Part shown: piece after piece, positions 16,727-24,158 of the stretch
How the letters are laid out: each line of letters begins with the position of its first letter
Numbering within the stretch: position 1 is the first letter of the stretch
NCBI GenBank assembly: GCA_913050195.1
Contig: CAJXBJ010000007.1
Location: 1 to 38,745 of the forward strand
From: an uncultured Saprospirales bacterium
GTDB taxonomy: Bacteria; Bacteroidota; Bacteroidia; Chitinophagales; CAJXBJ01
Reading direction: 5' to 3'
Length of the DNA stretch: 38,745 nt
The notes under the pieces: generated by a model
Told to the model about the DNA's origin: nothing
What the model saw: only the letters and a program-made list of their open reading frames with translations
The model's database searches: none
Made by a program: the position numbers and the translations under genes

Positions 16727-17063
16727 AATAAGAATATATCATAACCCAAGATGTCGTAAAAGTAGAGAGGCTTTGGCCTTAATAGAAGGAAGGGGTGAAA
16801 TTGAAATTATAGACTATTTGAAAGAAGGATTTAATATTTCGGAATTAGAAACAGATATTAAAAAGGCCAATATTTCAATAGAGGCCTTTGTTAGAAAAGG
16901 AGAGGCGATATATAAATCAGACTACAAGGGAAAGGTATTAGATGAAAAGGGGTGGATAAAAGCTTTTGTAAAGCATCCAAAATTATTTGAGAGACCTTTA
17001 GTAGTTGTTAAAAATAGGTCGGTGCTTGGCAGGCCCCCAGAGAATGTGTTAAACCTTTTTTAG
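16719..17063 (+). CDS. ArsC-family thioredoxin-fold reductase
   Basis: A 114-residue protein of the ArsC/YffB/Spx family. The active-site loop is [13 protein letters not shown] with Cys12. The three arginines that bind arsenate in E. coli ArsC (60, 94, 107) have counterparts at Arg59 (FVRKGE), Arg92 (ERPLVV) and Arg105 (LGRPPE). This supports glutathione- or glutaredoxin-linked arsenate reductase chemistry more than an Spx role. No ars operon is nearby, and the gene is translationally linked to prfB by an 8-base overlap, so its real substrate is uncertain. Its stop codon interlocks with the stop of the convergent SirB1-like gene. Confidence 0.85.
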   Translation: MTKIRIYHNPRCRKSREALALIEGRGEIEIIDYLKEGFNISELETDIKKANISIEAFVRKGEAIYKSDYKGKVLDEKGWIKAFVKHPKLFERPLVVVKNRSVLGRPPENVLNLF

Positions 17064-17965
17064 CTATTTCCTTTTGATTGCTCTATGTATTCTAAAAGTA
17101 GGTTTAATTCTTTGGTTTTTCCTTCATGTCCAACTTGATCAAAAGCATTACGGAGATGTGTAATTAATACTTGAATTATTTTTAATTTATTACACGGGAA
17201 AAAGAACTCGGGTTTTATCTCTTCTTCGGTGATTTTTGGATTGATTTTATTCAAGTAGGTAAGGATTTCCTTTTCAGTAAAAATTGCACCTCTGTTAAAG
17301 GGGTTAATATAAAATAATATATTCTCCTTTGTTTGTTCTTCAAATAGACTTAATGCTTTATCATCTTGGATATATGCTAAAATAAAGTGGAAAGGAAGGT
17401 TTACACCTTTTATGGGTAAATCGAGCATTTCAGCAATGCATAAATATAATATGCCTAATGAAATTGAATTCCCTTTTCTGCTTTCTAATACAATATTTAG
17501 AAAACAGTTCTGAGGGTCTAAATGATTTACTGAGTTTCCACTAAATCTGTGAACATTATAAAAAATATGATTGAAGACCTTTACTTTTTCTAAGGCTGTT
17601 AAGTCAGGGTTTATTTCTATCCAAATATCTGTTTTAATCTTTTCTATAATTGAAAGGACTTCTTGTTCGTCTAAGTCTGGATATTGGAAGCGGTTAATAA
17701 TTAAAGCACCCTTTAATAAATCTACTTCATCTGCTTCGAGCCACTCAATAAAATCTGATTCAATATGTTCAAATTGGATACGATGTATTAACTCTTCTAT
17801 CCGCTTTTGTAGATTTGGGTCAAGACAGTCTTCCCAAGCATTTTCTAGACTAGGTATTATTTCACTACCATAAGATCTTAATTTCTCAAAGACGTGCGCA
17901 TAAACCTCTGGATCTGGATCTTCCAGTAAGGAGATAAGTGCATTGAATTCTTTGAGATTTTCCAT
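17060..17965 (-). CDS. SirB1/transglutaminase-like core 2 family protein
   Basis: A 301-residue protein. The N-terminal ~75 residues are helical and HEAT-like (EDPDPEVYAHVFEKLRSYG). About residues 80-260 resemble the SirB1 / transglutaminase-like core 2 family: NCFLNIVLESRKGNSISLGILYL, then IKGVNLPFHFILAYI. The histidine of LPFHF is where the family has its conserved PGHF. No obvious catalytic Cys-His-Asp triad is seen, so enzymatic activity is doubtful. The start codon directly abuts the topA stop, so the two are surely cotranscribed. The function is not known. Confidence 0.82.
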   Translation of the reverse strand: MENLKEFNALISLLEDPDPEVYAHVFEKLRSYGSEIIPSLENAWEDCLDPNLQKRIEELIHRIQFEHIESDFIEWLEADEVDLLKGALIINRFQYPDLDEQEVLSIIEKIKTDIWIEINPDLTALEKVKVFNHIFYNVHRFSGNSVNHLDPQNCFLNIVLESRKGNSISLGILYLCIAEMLDLPIKGVNLPFHFILAYIQDDKALSLFEEQTKENILFYINPFNRGAIFTEKEILTYLNKINPKITEEEIKPEFFFPCNKLKIIQVLITHLRNAFDQVGHEGKTKELNLLLEYIEQSKGNS

Positions 17966-20263
17966 TTATTTTTTCTTCTTCTTTGCCTGATAGGCATCAA
18001 TGATTTCCAGACATTTTGTAAGATTTAGAGTCTTTGCATCAGTACCTTTAGGAATTGGAGTATTTTTCCCTTTGCACTTAATGTAAGGTCCGTATCGTCC
18101 ATTTAAAACCTGTATTTCTTCTTTTTCAAAAACCATTATTGGTTTATTTGCTTCATCTTTGGCTTTGATTATTTCGATGGCTTCTTCTAAAGTTGTTTCA
18201 AAAATATTTGCACCCTTACCTAATGAATAAAATTTATTTTTATAAAGAGCATATGGGCCATAACGTCCAATTGAAAGTTTTACGTCCTCATTATTAAACT
18301 GTCCAACTATTCTAGGAAGATCAAATAGCTTTAATGCTTCTTTAATCTCAATGGTATCTATATTTTGATTAGGCATTAGCTTTGCAAACTTTGGTTTGGG
18401 GCCATCTTCACTAGCTTCTCCAATTTGTATCATTGGGCCATATCTTCCTATACGTGCAAAAACTGGATTTCCGCTCTCTGGGTCTTTGCCTAATTCTCGA
18501 GTATAATTTACTCTTTCTACATCATGAGCTTCTTGAACAGTATTATGAAATGGCACATAGAAATCATCAATCATTTGATGCCATTTCATATTTCCTGAAG
18601 CAATTTCATCAAATTCTTTTTCTATACCAGCTGTAAAACCATAGTTCATAATATTTTCAAAGTGTTCATTTAGAAAATTAGTAACTAGCTGGCCAATTTC
18701 TGTTGGGAATAATTTGTTTTTTTCAGCCCCATAGCGCTCTTTTTGATCTTTAATTTGAACACTGTTGTTTTGAATGCTAAGAACTTTTATAATTCGTTCA
18801 TTGGCCTCTTTTGAATCTCGTTTAACATATTCCCTCTTTTGAATAGTGCTAATGGTTGGTGCATAAGTTGAAGGGCGTCCTATGCCTAACTCTTCCATTT
18901 TCCGAACTAGAGAGGCTTCATTGTATCGAGCTGGAGGGCGTTTGAATTTTTGTGTTGATATTAGTTCTGAGGCACTCAATGATTGCCCTTTCTCTAGCTT
19001 GGGCAATAAACCTTCTTTTGTTTCATTAGTATCCTCATCATCACTAACTGAATAGACCTTCAAAAAACCATCAAATGTAATTACTTCACCATTCGCCAAA
19101 TAATGGTAAGTATTGTTATTGTCAATGTTAACATGGATGTTTGTTTTTTCTACTTGAGCTTGTGCCATTTGAGATGCAATAGCTCTTTTCCAAATAAGTT
19201 GATAGAGGCGTTCTCCATCTTTATCACCGACTTCCGTAGTTGCAAAATTTGTGGGACGAATTGCTTCATGTGCTTCTTGAGCCCCTGCAGACTTTGTTTT
19301 AAATCGTCTTTCCTCAGCATAGTTCTCACCATATCTGTCTTTAATTTGAGCAATTGCCGTACTTATCGCTTGATCGGAAAGATTTACAGAGTCAGTTCTC
19401 ATATAGGATATATGTCCTGCCTCATAAAGCTTTTGTGCAACCATCATGGTTTTTGAGACAGAATAGCCTAATTTTCGACTAGCTTCTTGTTGTAGTGTAG
19501 AGGTCGTAAATGGAGGAGAAGGGGATTTTTTACCAGGTTTAATCTCTACTTTTTCTGCCTTATAAGTGTTTGTTTTAGTAGCTTCTAGAAAAGATTGAAC
19601 CTCCTCAATCGTTTTGAATTCATGGTTAAGTCTTGCATTAAATGTTTGACCCTTTTCATCCGTAAACAATGCAGTTGTTTTGTATGTATAGGCTGCATCA
19701 TAATTTTTAATTTCTTTTTCTCGTTCGACTATAAGCTTTACAGCAACAGATTGAACACGACCTGCTGAAAGGGTAGTTGCAGAGGCTACTTTTTTCCATA
19801 AAACTGGGGATAATTCAAAGCCAACTAAACGATCTAAAACTCGTCTAGCTTGTTGTGCATTAACAAGATTCAAATCGAGTTTTCTAGGTTCTTCAACAGC
19901 CTTTTTAATAGCACTTTTTGTGATTTCGTGAAAAACAATTCTTTTAACATCATGCACATTTAAACCCAACACCTCACATAAGTGCCAAGAAATAGCTTCC
20001 CCTTCTCGGTCTTCATCCGTCGCTAACCATATACTGTCTGATGTCTTAGCAACGTCCTTGAGTTCTTTAACTAATTTTGCTTTATCCTTTGGTACCACAT
20101 ACTTTGGCGTATATGTTCCATTCTCGTTATCAATTGTAATACCATTTTTTGCCAAATCCCTAATATGTCCAAAGCTTGATTTTACCACAAACTTATTATC
20201 CAAATACTTTTCAATAGTTTTGGCCTTGGCCGGTGACTCTACAATCATTAAATTTTTTCCCAT
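17966..20263 (-). CDS. topA: DNA topoisomerase I
   Basis: A 765-residue type IA topoisomerase relaxing negative supercoils. The Toprim domain starts at the N-terminus (LMIVESPAKAKTIEKYL), with acidic metal ligands Asp83, Asp85 and Glu87 in ATDEDREGEA. The catalytic tyrosine is Tyr287 in GHISYMRTDSVNLS. RPPARYNEASLVRKMEELG and GRPSTYAPTI are typical core motifs. Instead of the Cys4 zinc fingers of E. coli TopA, the C-terminus has three GRYGP-containing Toprim C-terminal repeats (ARIGRYGPMIQIG, SIGRYGPYALY, LNGRYGPYIKCKG) and a lysine tail. The ATG at 20263 fits the family. No exact -7 element is seen upstream. TAGCGTTG (20298-20291, minus) is a one-mismatch candidate. Confidence 0.96.
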   Translation of the reverse strand: MGKNLMIVESPAKAKTIEKYLDNKFVVKSSFGHIRDLAKNGITIDNENGTYTPKYVVPKDKAKLVKELKDVAKTSDSIWLATDEDREGEAISWHLCEVLGLNVHDVKRIVFHEITKSAIKKAVEEPRKLDLNLVNAQQARRVLDRLVGFELSPVLWKKVASATTLSAGRVQSVAVKLIVEREKEIKNYDAAYTYKTTALFTDEKGQTFNARLNHEFKTIEEVQSFLEATKTNTYKAEKVEIKPGKKSPSPPFTTSTLQQEASRKLGYSVSKTMMVAQKLYEAGHISYMRTDSVNLSDQAISTAIAQIKDRYGENYAEERRFKTKSAGAQEAHEAIRPTNFATTEVGDKDGERLYQLIWKRAIASQMAQAQVEKTNIHVNIDNNNTYHYLANGEVITFDGFLKVYSVSDDEDTNETKEGLLPKLEKGQSLSASELISTQKFKRPPARYNEASLVRKMEELGIGRPSTYAPTISTIQKREYVKRDSKEANERIIKVLSIQNNSVQIKDQKERYGAEKNKLFPTEIGQLVTNFLNEHFENIMNYGFTAGIEKEFDEIASGNMKWHQMIDDFYVPFHNTVQEAHDVERVNYTRELGKDPESGNPVFARIGRYGPMIQIGEASEDGPKPKFAKLMPNQNIDTIEIKEALKLFDLPRIVGQFNNEDVKLSIGRYGPYALYKNKFYSLGKGANIFETTLEEAIEIIKAKDEANKPIMVFEKEEIQVLNGRYGPYIKCKGKNTPIPKGTDAKTLNLTKCLEIIDAYQAKKKKK

Positions 20264-20411
20264 CGCAATGCTTTCTATTAGCTTTAATTACAACGCTAAA
20301 TTATGAATTTTAAACTTATACTAGATTTTAATACAATTAAGCTATACGAAATCAACTTTATTTAGTTGTTAAAAAAAGCTGGTTTGAGTCAATTTTGAAT
20401 AAAGGTATATG

Positions 20412-20419
20412 TATTTTTG
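20412..20419 (+). promoter_or_regulatory. -7 promoter element of purB, overlapping the ORF-track start
   Basis: TATTTTTG matches TAnnTTTG exactly and begins inside the ATG at 20409. The usual geometry puts transcription start at about 20423, so the real coding start must be downstream, at ATG 20424 or 20430. The mRNA would be nearly leaderless. Confidence 0.55.
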
Positions 20420-20423
20420 CCCT

Positions 20424-21767
20424 ATGGAAATGAATGCTCTTAATGCCGTGTCTCCGATTGATGGAAGATATGCAAATAAAACCTTAGAATTAGCGGATTA
20501 TTTTTCAGAATATGCACTTATTAAGTATCGTCTCAGAGTAGAGATCGAGTACTTAATTGCTCTTTCAAATTTTGAACTATGCTCAAGTTTGTCTTTTTCT
20601 GCGGAGCAAGTTTTAGAGCTTAGAAAACTTTATGCTGATTTCAGTCTTATTCAAGCAGCAGAAGTTAAAAAAATAGAGTCGGTGACAAATCATGATGTAA
20701 AAGCTATAGAGTATTTTTTAAAAGATGCATTAGAGCATTTAGGTTTAGGGGATATAAAAGAGTTTGTTCATTTTGCTTTAACATCTCAAGATATTAATAA
20801 TACTGCAGTCCCACTTTCTCTGAAGGAAGCTATTGAGCATGTGATTTTACCTTTGTGCAAAGAGGTTTTTAATGAAATATTAAAATCTAGTAAAGAATGG
20901 ATGGGTATTCCAATGTTAGCAAAGACGCATGGCCAGGCGGCTTCACCTACTAAGCTTGGTAAGGAGTTTTTGGTTTTTACATCTAGAATAGAAAAACAAA
21001 TTGAGCATATAGAGAGTATTGAAGTTGAAGGAAAATTTGGGGGTGCAACTGGGAATTTCAATGCGCATTTTGTCAGCTATCCTGATAAGGATTGGGTTGA
21101 ATTTTCAAATAATTTCTTAAAAAATCTTGGATTAAATAGACAAGCATATACTACTCAGATAGAACATTATGATGGTATGGCAGAGTTGATGGATACAATT
21201 AAGAGACTTAATGTAATATTATTAGACTTATGTAAGGATGTTTGGTCCTATATTTCTATGGGCTATTTTTCACAGTCCTTAATTAAAGGTGAAGTTGGTT
21301 CATCAACCATGCCACATAAGGTTAATCCAATTGATTTTGAGAATGCCGAAGGTAATTTAGGATTGGCAAATGCACTATTGGTTCATTTAAGTACAAAATT
21401 GCCAATTTCTAGATTACAAAGAGATTTGACGGATTCAACAGTGTTACGAAATCTTGGAATGCCATTTGGACATATTTTAATTGCTTTAAAGTCTATTAAG
21501 AAAGGATGGGCTAAGCTTAAAGTAAATGAAACAGCCATAATGGCTGATTTAGATAATAACTGGGCTGTTGTTGCAGAAGCTATACAAACTGTACTTAGAA
21601 GAGAAAATTATCCAAATCCATATGAGGTCTTGAAAGCATTGACCAGAACGAATGAACATATTACAAAGGATCATTTGTATACATTTATTGACTCACTAGA
21701 TATTGAGGATGAAATTAAGGTAGAATTAAAGGCCATTAGCCCTTACAACTATACGGGCGTCTATTAA
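20424..21767 (+). CDS. purB: Adenylosuccinate lyase
   Basis: A 447-residue enzyme of the fumarase/aspartase superfamily. It cleaves SAICAR and adenylosuccinate in purine synthesis. The N-terminus MEMNALNAVSPIDGRYANKT carries the family SPIDGRY. Also visible: FALTSQDINNTAVP, the catalytic-His region AKTHGQAASPTKLGKE and the signature loop GSSTMPHKVNPIDFENAEGN. The ORF-track start (20409) overlaps the promoter element. ATG 20424 is chosen, and ATG 20430 is equally possible. It is monocistronic and converges on ubiB with 19 bases between the stops. Confidence 0.96.
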   Translation: MEMNALNAVSPIDGRYANKTLELADYFSEYALIKYRLRVEIEYLIALSNFELCSSLSFSAEQVLELRKLYADFSLIQAAEVKKIESVTNHDVKAIEYFLKDALEHLGLGDIKEFVHFALTSQDINNTAVPLSLKEAIEHVILPLCKEVFNEILKSSKEWMGIPMLAKTHGQAASPTKLGKEFLVFTSRIEKQIEHIESIEVEGKFGGATGNFNAHFVSYPDKDWVEFSNNFLKNLGLNRQAYTTQIEHYDGMAELMDTIKRLNVILLDLCKDVWSYISMGYFSQSLIKGEVGSSTMPHKVNPIDFENAEGNLGLANALLVHLSTKLPISRLQRDLTDSTVLRNLGMPFGHILIALKSIKKGWAKLKVNETAIMADLDNNWAVVAEAIQTVLRRENYPNPYEVLKALTRTNEHITKDHLYTFIDSLDIEDEIKVELKAISPYNYTGVY

Positions 21768-21786
21768 AGAATTTTTATTTCTACAT

Positions 21787-23475
21787 TTATTTATATTTCC
21801 TTCGTCGTATTACAGACCAGGCTAAGACAATAGATATCCAACCAGCAATTGAGTAAAGAGTAACACTAATCTGGGGTAAACCTTTAATTGTATGCATTTC
21901 AGCCGTGACAGGCATTGTTGAAGTGATTGATCCCCCAACGATTAAGGCCGAAATAATTAAAGCAAGTACGATTCTATTTATGACGCTATCTAACTTTTTA
22001 AGCAAATAGCCATAACCTTGATGTTCTATTTCAAAATGAAGCTTACCCTTACGGGCCTTTTCCATGATGCTTTTTAATTCTCCAGGAAAGGAGTTCATCA
22101 TTGATGTTAGGTTAGAAAATCGATCCTCTAATTCAATATATATATTTTTAGGAGAGTATTGTTCCTTTACTATTTTAACGCCATAGGGTTCAATAACTTT
22201 ATAAGTATTGAATCCTGGATGCAACTGCTTGCCAATACCTTCTAATATGGCTAAACATCTGAAAATTAGAAATACGCTCCCTGGTGTTTTAAGCTTGTAT
22301 GTGAACATTACGGTCTGGAGTCGTGCAGTTAATTCAGCAACGCTTCCTTCTCCTACATCTTGATCGGAAAAATCTTCAATGATTTCATCTAGGTCGTAGG
22401 TAAACTGCCGCATATCATAAATCTCATGCTCTACAGCAAGTTTTTTTAAATTTATTGCCATGCGTCTAGCATCTCTTGAAGCTAAAGCAATAAATACTCC
22501 TGCAAATGAAATCTTATCTTTTGGCATGAGTTTTCCTATCATTCCAAAATCTAAAAGGCAGATTTTGCCATCCTTTCGAACAAGAACATTTCCTGGATGC
22601 GGATCAGCATGAAAATAACCCTTTTCAAAGATCATGCTTAGATAAATGTGCATTCCGTTTTCTAAGACTTTATGGATATCTATGCCCCATTCCGTTATTT
22701 GTGTTGCATTAGTGATTTTAACAGCATCTATGTACTCTGAAATCATCACTTTTTCAGTATTGTATTCCTTATAGCAATATGGTATATGTAGCCGTTTATC
22801 ATTTTTAAACATGCGTTGGAATCGCTCCATGTTTCTAGACTCAGTTTGAAAGTCTAGTTCCTTAGCCATAGTTCGCTCAAATAGGCTAACTATTTCTTTA
22901 GCATTTAATACACCTTGTTTTTTGAGGTAGCGATTCGTTCTTCTAACAGCATCATGAATAATTGCTATGTCCTGTTCTACCTTTTCTTTAATATTTGGTC
23001 TTTGCACCTTAGCTACAACTATATCTCCATTAAGTAGAATGGCTTTGTGAACTTGTCCTATAGAGGCAGTCGCTAAAGGAACTTCATCAAATTCTAAGAA
23101 AAGATCTTCAATAGTACACCCTAATTCTCCTTCAATAATGGTTTTGATTTCTTTAAATGGAACGGGTTTTACTTGGTCTTGTAATTTTTCAATCTCTTTA
23201 ATTAAAGGATCAGGCAGCACATCCGGTCTATTACTTAGAACTTGGGCCAATTTTATAAATGTGGGCCCTAGTTCTTCAGCAGCCATTCTAATGCGCTCCC
23301 AAGTAGTATGTTTTTGAACATTAGTGCTAGTGCGAAATCCAAGTATACGACCCTCTTCAGTAACAAAATTACGAAGAGTAGTGTTGGATACTAACTCTTG
23401 GAATCCATACTTAATCAACACCCGAATTATTTCTCGGATTCTTTTGAGGTTTTTTAAGGTTTGATTAAATAACAT
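21787..23475 (-). CDS. ubiB: ABC1/UbiB/AarF family atypical kinase
   Basis: A 562-residue membrane-associated protein-kinase-like ATPase of the UbiB/COQ8 family, linked to isoprenoid-quinone biosynthesis. Visible features: ELGPTFIKLAQVLSNRPD (the family KxGQ motif, here KLAQ), the loop ATASIGQVHKA, the nucleotide-binding lysine in VVAKVQRP, the catalytic loop FHADPHPGNVLV and the metal motif LLDFGMIGKL. Two membrane spans end the protein (about 505-525 and 535-555). The Gly-to-Ala change in KxGQ is unusual for the family. Menaquinone is the likely quinone in this lineage, and ubiE/menG lies elsewhere in the window. A -7 element and an upstream terminator make it a separate unit from the phasin-like gene. 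Confidence 0.93.
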   Translation of the reverse strand: MLFNQTLKNLKRIREIIRVLIKYGFQELVSNTTLRNFVTEEGRILGFRTSTNVQKHTTWERIRMAAEELGPTFIKLAQVLSNRPDVLPDPLIKEIEKLQDQVKPVPFKEIKTIIEGELGCTIEDLFLEFDEVPLATASIGQVHKAILLNGDIVVAKVQRPNIKEKVEQDIAIIHDAVRRTNRYLKKQGVLNAKEIVSLFERTMAKELDFQTESRNMERFQRMFKNDKRLHIPYCYKEYNTEKVMISEYIDAVKITNATQITEWGIDIHKVLENGMHIYLSMIFEKGYFHADPHPGNVLVRKDGKICLLDFGMIGKLMPKDKISFAGVFIALASRDARRMAINLKKLAVEHEIYDMRQFTYDLDEIIEDFSDQDVGEGSVAELTARLQTVMFTYKLKTPGSVFLIFRCLAILEGIGKQLHPGFNTYKVIEPYGVKIVKEQYSPKNIYIELEDRFSNLTSMMNSFPGELKSIMEKARKGKLHFEIEHQGYGYLLKKLDSVINRIVLALIISALIVGGSITSTMPVTAEMHTIKGLPQISVTLYSIAGWISIVLAWSVIRRRKYK

Positions 23476-23506
23476 ATTGTGACTTCACCGTACTTGTGAT
23501 AGGATG

Positions 23507-23514
23507 CAAAGTTA
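23507..23514 (-). promoter_or_regulatory. -7 promoter element of ubiB
   Basis: TAACTTTG on the minus strand matches TAnnTTTG exactly, about 31 bases before the ubiB ATG and just downstream of the phasin terminator. This gives ubiB its own promoter. Confidence 0.6.
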
Positions 23515-23529
23515 GGGTTTATAAACTAA

Positions 23530-23556
23530 AATAGCCAAGGTAAAACCTTGGCTATT
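23530..23556 (-). terminator. Strong hairpin terminator after the phasin-like gene
   Basis: A perfect 11-base inverted repeat (AATAGCCAAGG / CCTTGGCTATT) has a 5-base loop. On the minus strand it is followed by TTAGTTTATAAA, giving a T-rich tail. It lies 22 bases after the phasin-like stop and before the ubiB promoter. It is the most stable hairpin I see in the window. Confidence 0.85.
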
Positions 23557-23578
23557 CTTTATAATTTAGACTTTAAAT

Positions 23579-23893
23579 TTAAGCTGTTGCTTTAGTCTTT
23601 GTTCCTTTGCTTACTTTAGCTTCTAATTCAGCAACTTTTTTTCTTAAAGCATCCAATTCTTCATTGTGATCTTTTGAAACGTCAAATCGCTCAGCTAATC
23701 CATTGAATTTGTTTTCAAACTCTTTGATTTTGCTTCTTGTGTTCTCCCAAGCCTCATCAATTTTTTCTTTTCCTTCTTCTGTTGTGATTTTATTGTTTTC
23801 AACCATTTCAGTTACAGACTTTGTAAATTGCTCAGAAGCAGTAGAAGCTAACTCTACGCCAGCATAAAGGAATTTTTTAATTGCGTCTTCCAT
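23579..23893 (-). CDS. Phasin-like coiled-coil protein
   Basis: A 104-residue protein, helical throughout. The N-terminal ~35 residues are amphipathic (MEDAIKKFLYAGVELASTASEQFTKSV). A heptad-like segment follows near 75-95 (ELDALRKKVAELEAKV), then a Lys/Thr tail. The pattern fits the short phasin family (COG3937-like, granule-associated). Such genes are often found next to ubiB, as here. No polyhydroxyalkanoate synthase is in the window, so granule binding is not shown, and a chaperone-like or membrane-associated role is equally possible. Confidence 0.72.
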   Translation of the reverse strand: MEDAIKKFLYAGVELASTASEQFTKSVTEMVENNKITTEEGKEKIDEAWENTRSKIKEFENKFNGLAERFDVSKDHNEELDALRKKVAELEAKVSKGTKTKATA

Positions 23894-24158
23894 TGTTTTA
23901 TTATTTATATAATTAAGTTAATTAAGAATTTCACAATACTTTATGTCAAATACTATGCAAGTCAAATAAATTTGAGAATTAATATTTGAAAATAAATCGT
24001 AAAACGTTGAAAAACAACAATATAAGAGTTTTTGTGTCGGTTTTTTTGTTTTTTTGGATGCTGACAAAGTGTAAATATTACTGTCAAATCTGACAAACTG
24101 ACTGAAAAAATGTCATTTTTAGTTTTCGATTTCCTTTTTATCGGGGCATTAATTATAA
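23894..24158. other. Intergenic region between divergent phasin-like gene and priA
   Basis: This is the longest non-coding stretch between genes (about 265 bases), very AT-rich. It contains the tandem dyads described separately, a 16-base-spaced direct repeat GTCAAAT (23945 and 23961), and T-rich tracts near 24040-24056. TATAATTG (24154-24161) is one mismatch from the -7 consensus and would serve priA. No RNA gene or further reading frame is supported. Confidence 0.6.
24061..24118. promoter_or_regulatory. Tandem TGACA/TGTCA dyads, candidate operator
   Basis: Two 29-base units sit head to tail (24061-24089 and 24090-24118). Each begins CTGACAAA and holds TGTCA 20 bases after its TGACA (TGACA at 24062 and 24091, TGTCA at 24082 and 24111). 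TGACA and TGTCA are reverse complements, so each unit is a dyad with 20-base spacing. The inner pair forms the palindrome TGTCAaatcTGACA. One more TGTCA lies at 23944. The region separates the divergent phasin-like gene and priA. The binding protein is unknown. Confidence 0.5.

Noticed and set aside
20353-20368. CAACT/AGTTG hairpin upstream of purB
   Set aside because: Only a 5-base stem without a T run in the right direction. Such hairpins are common by chance here.
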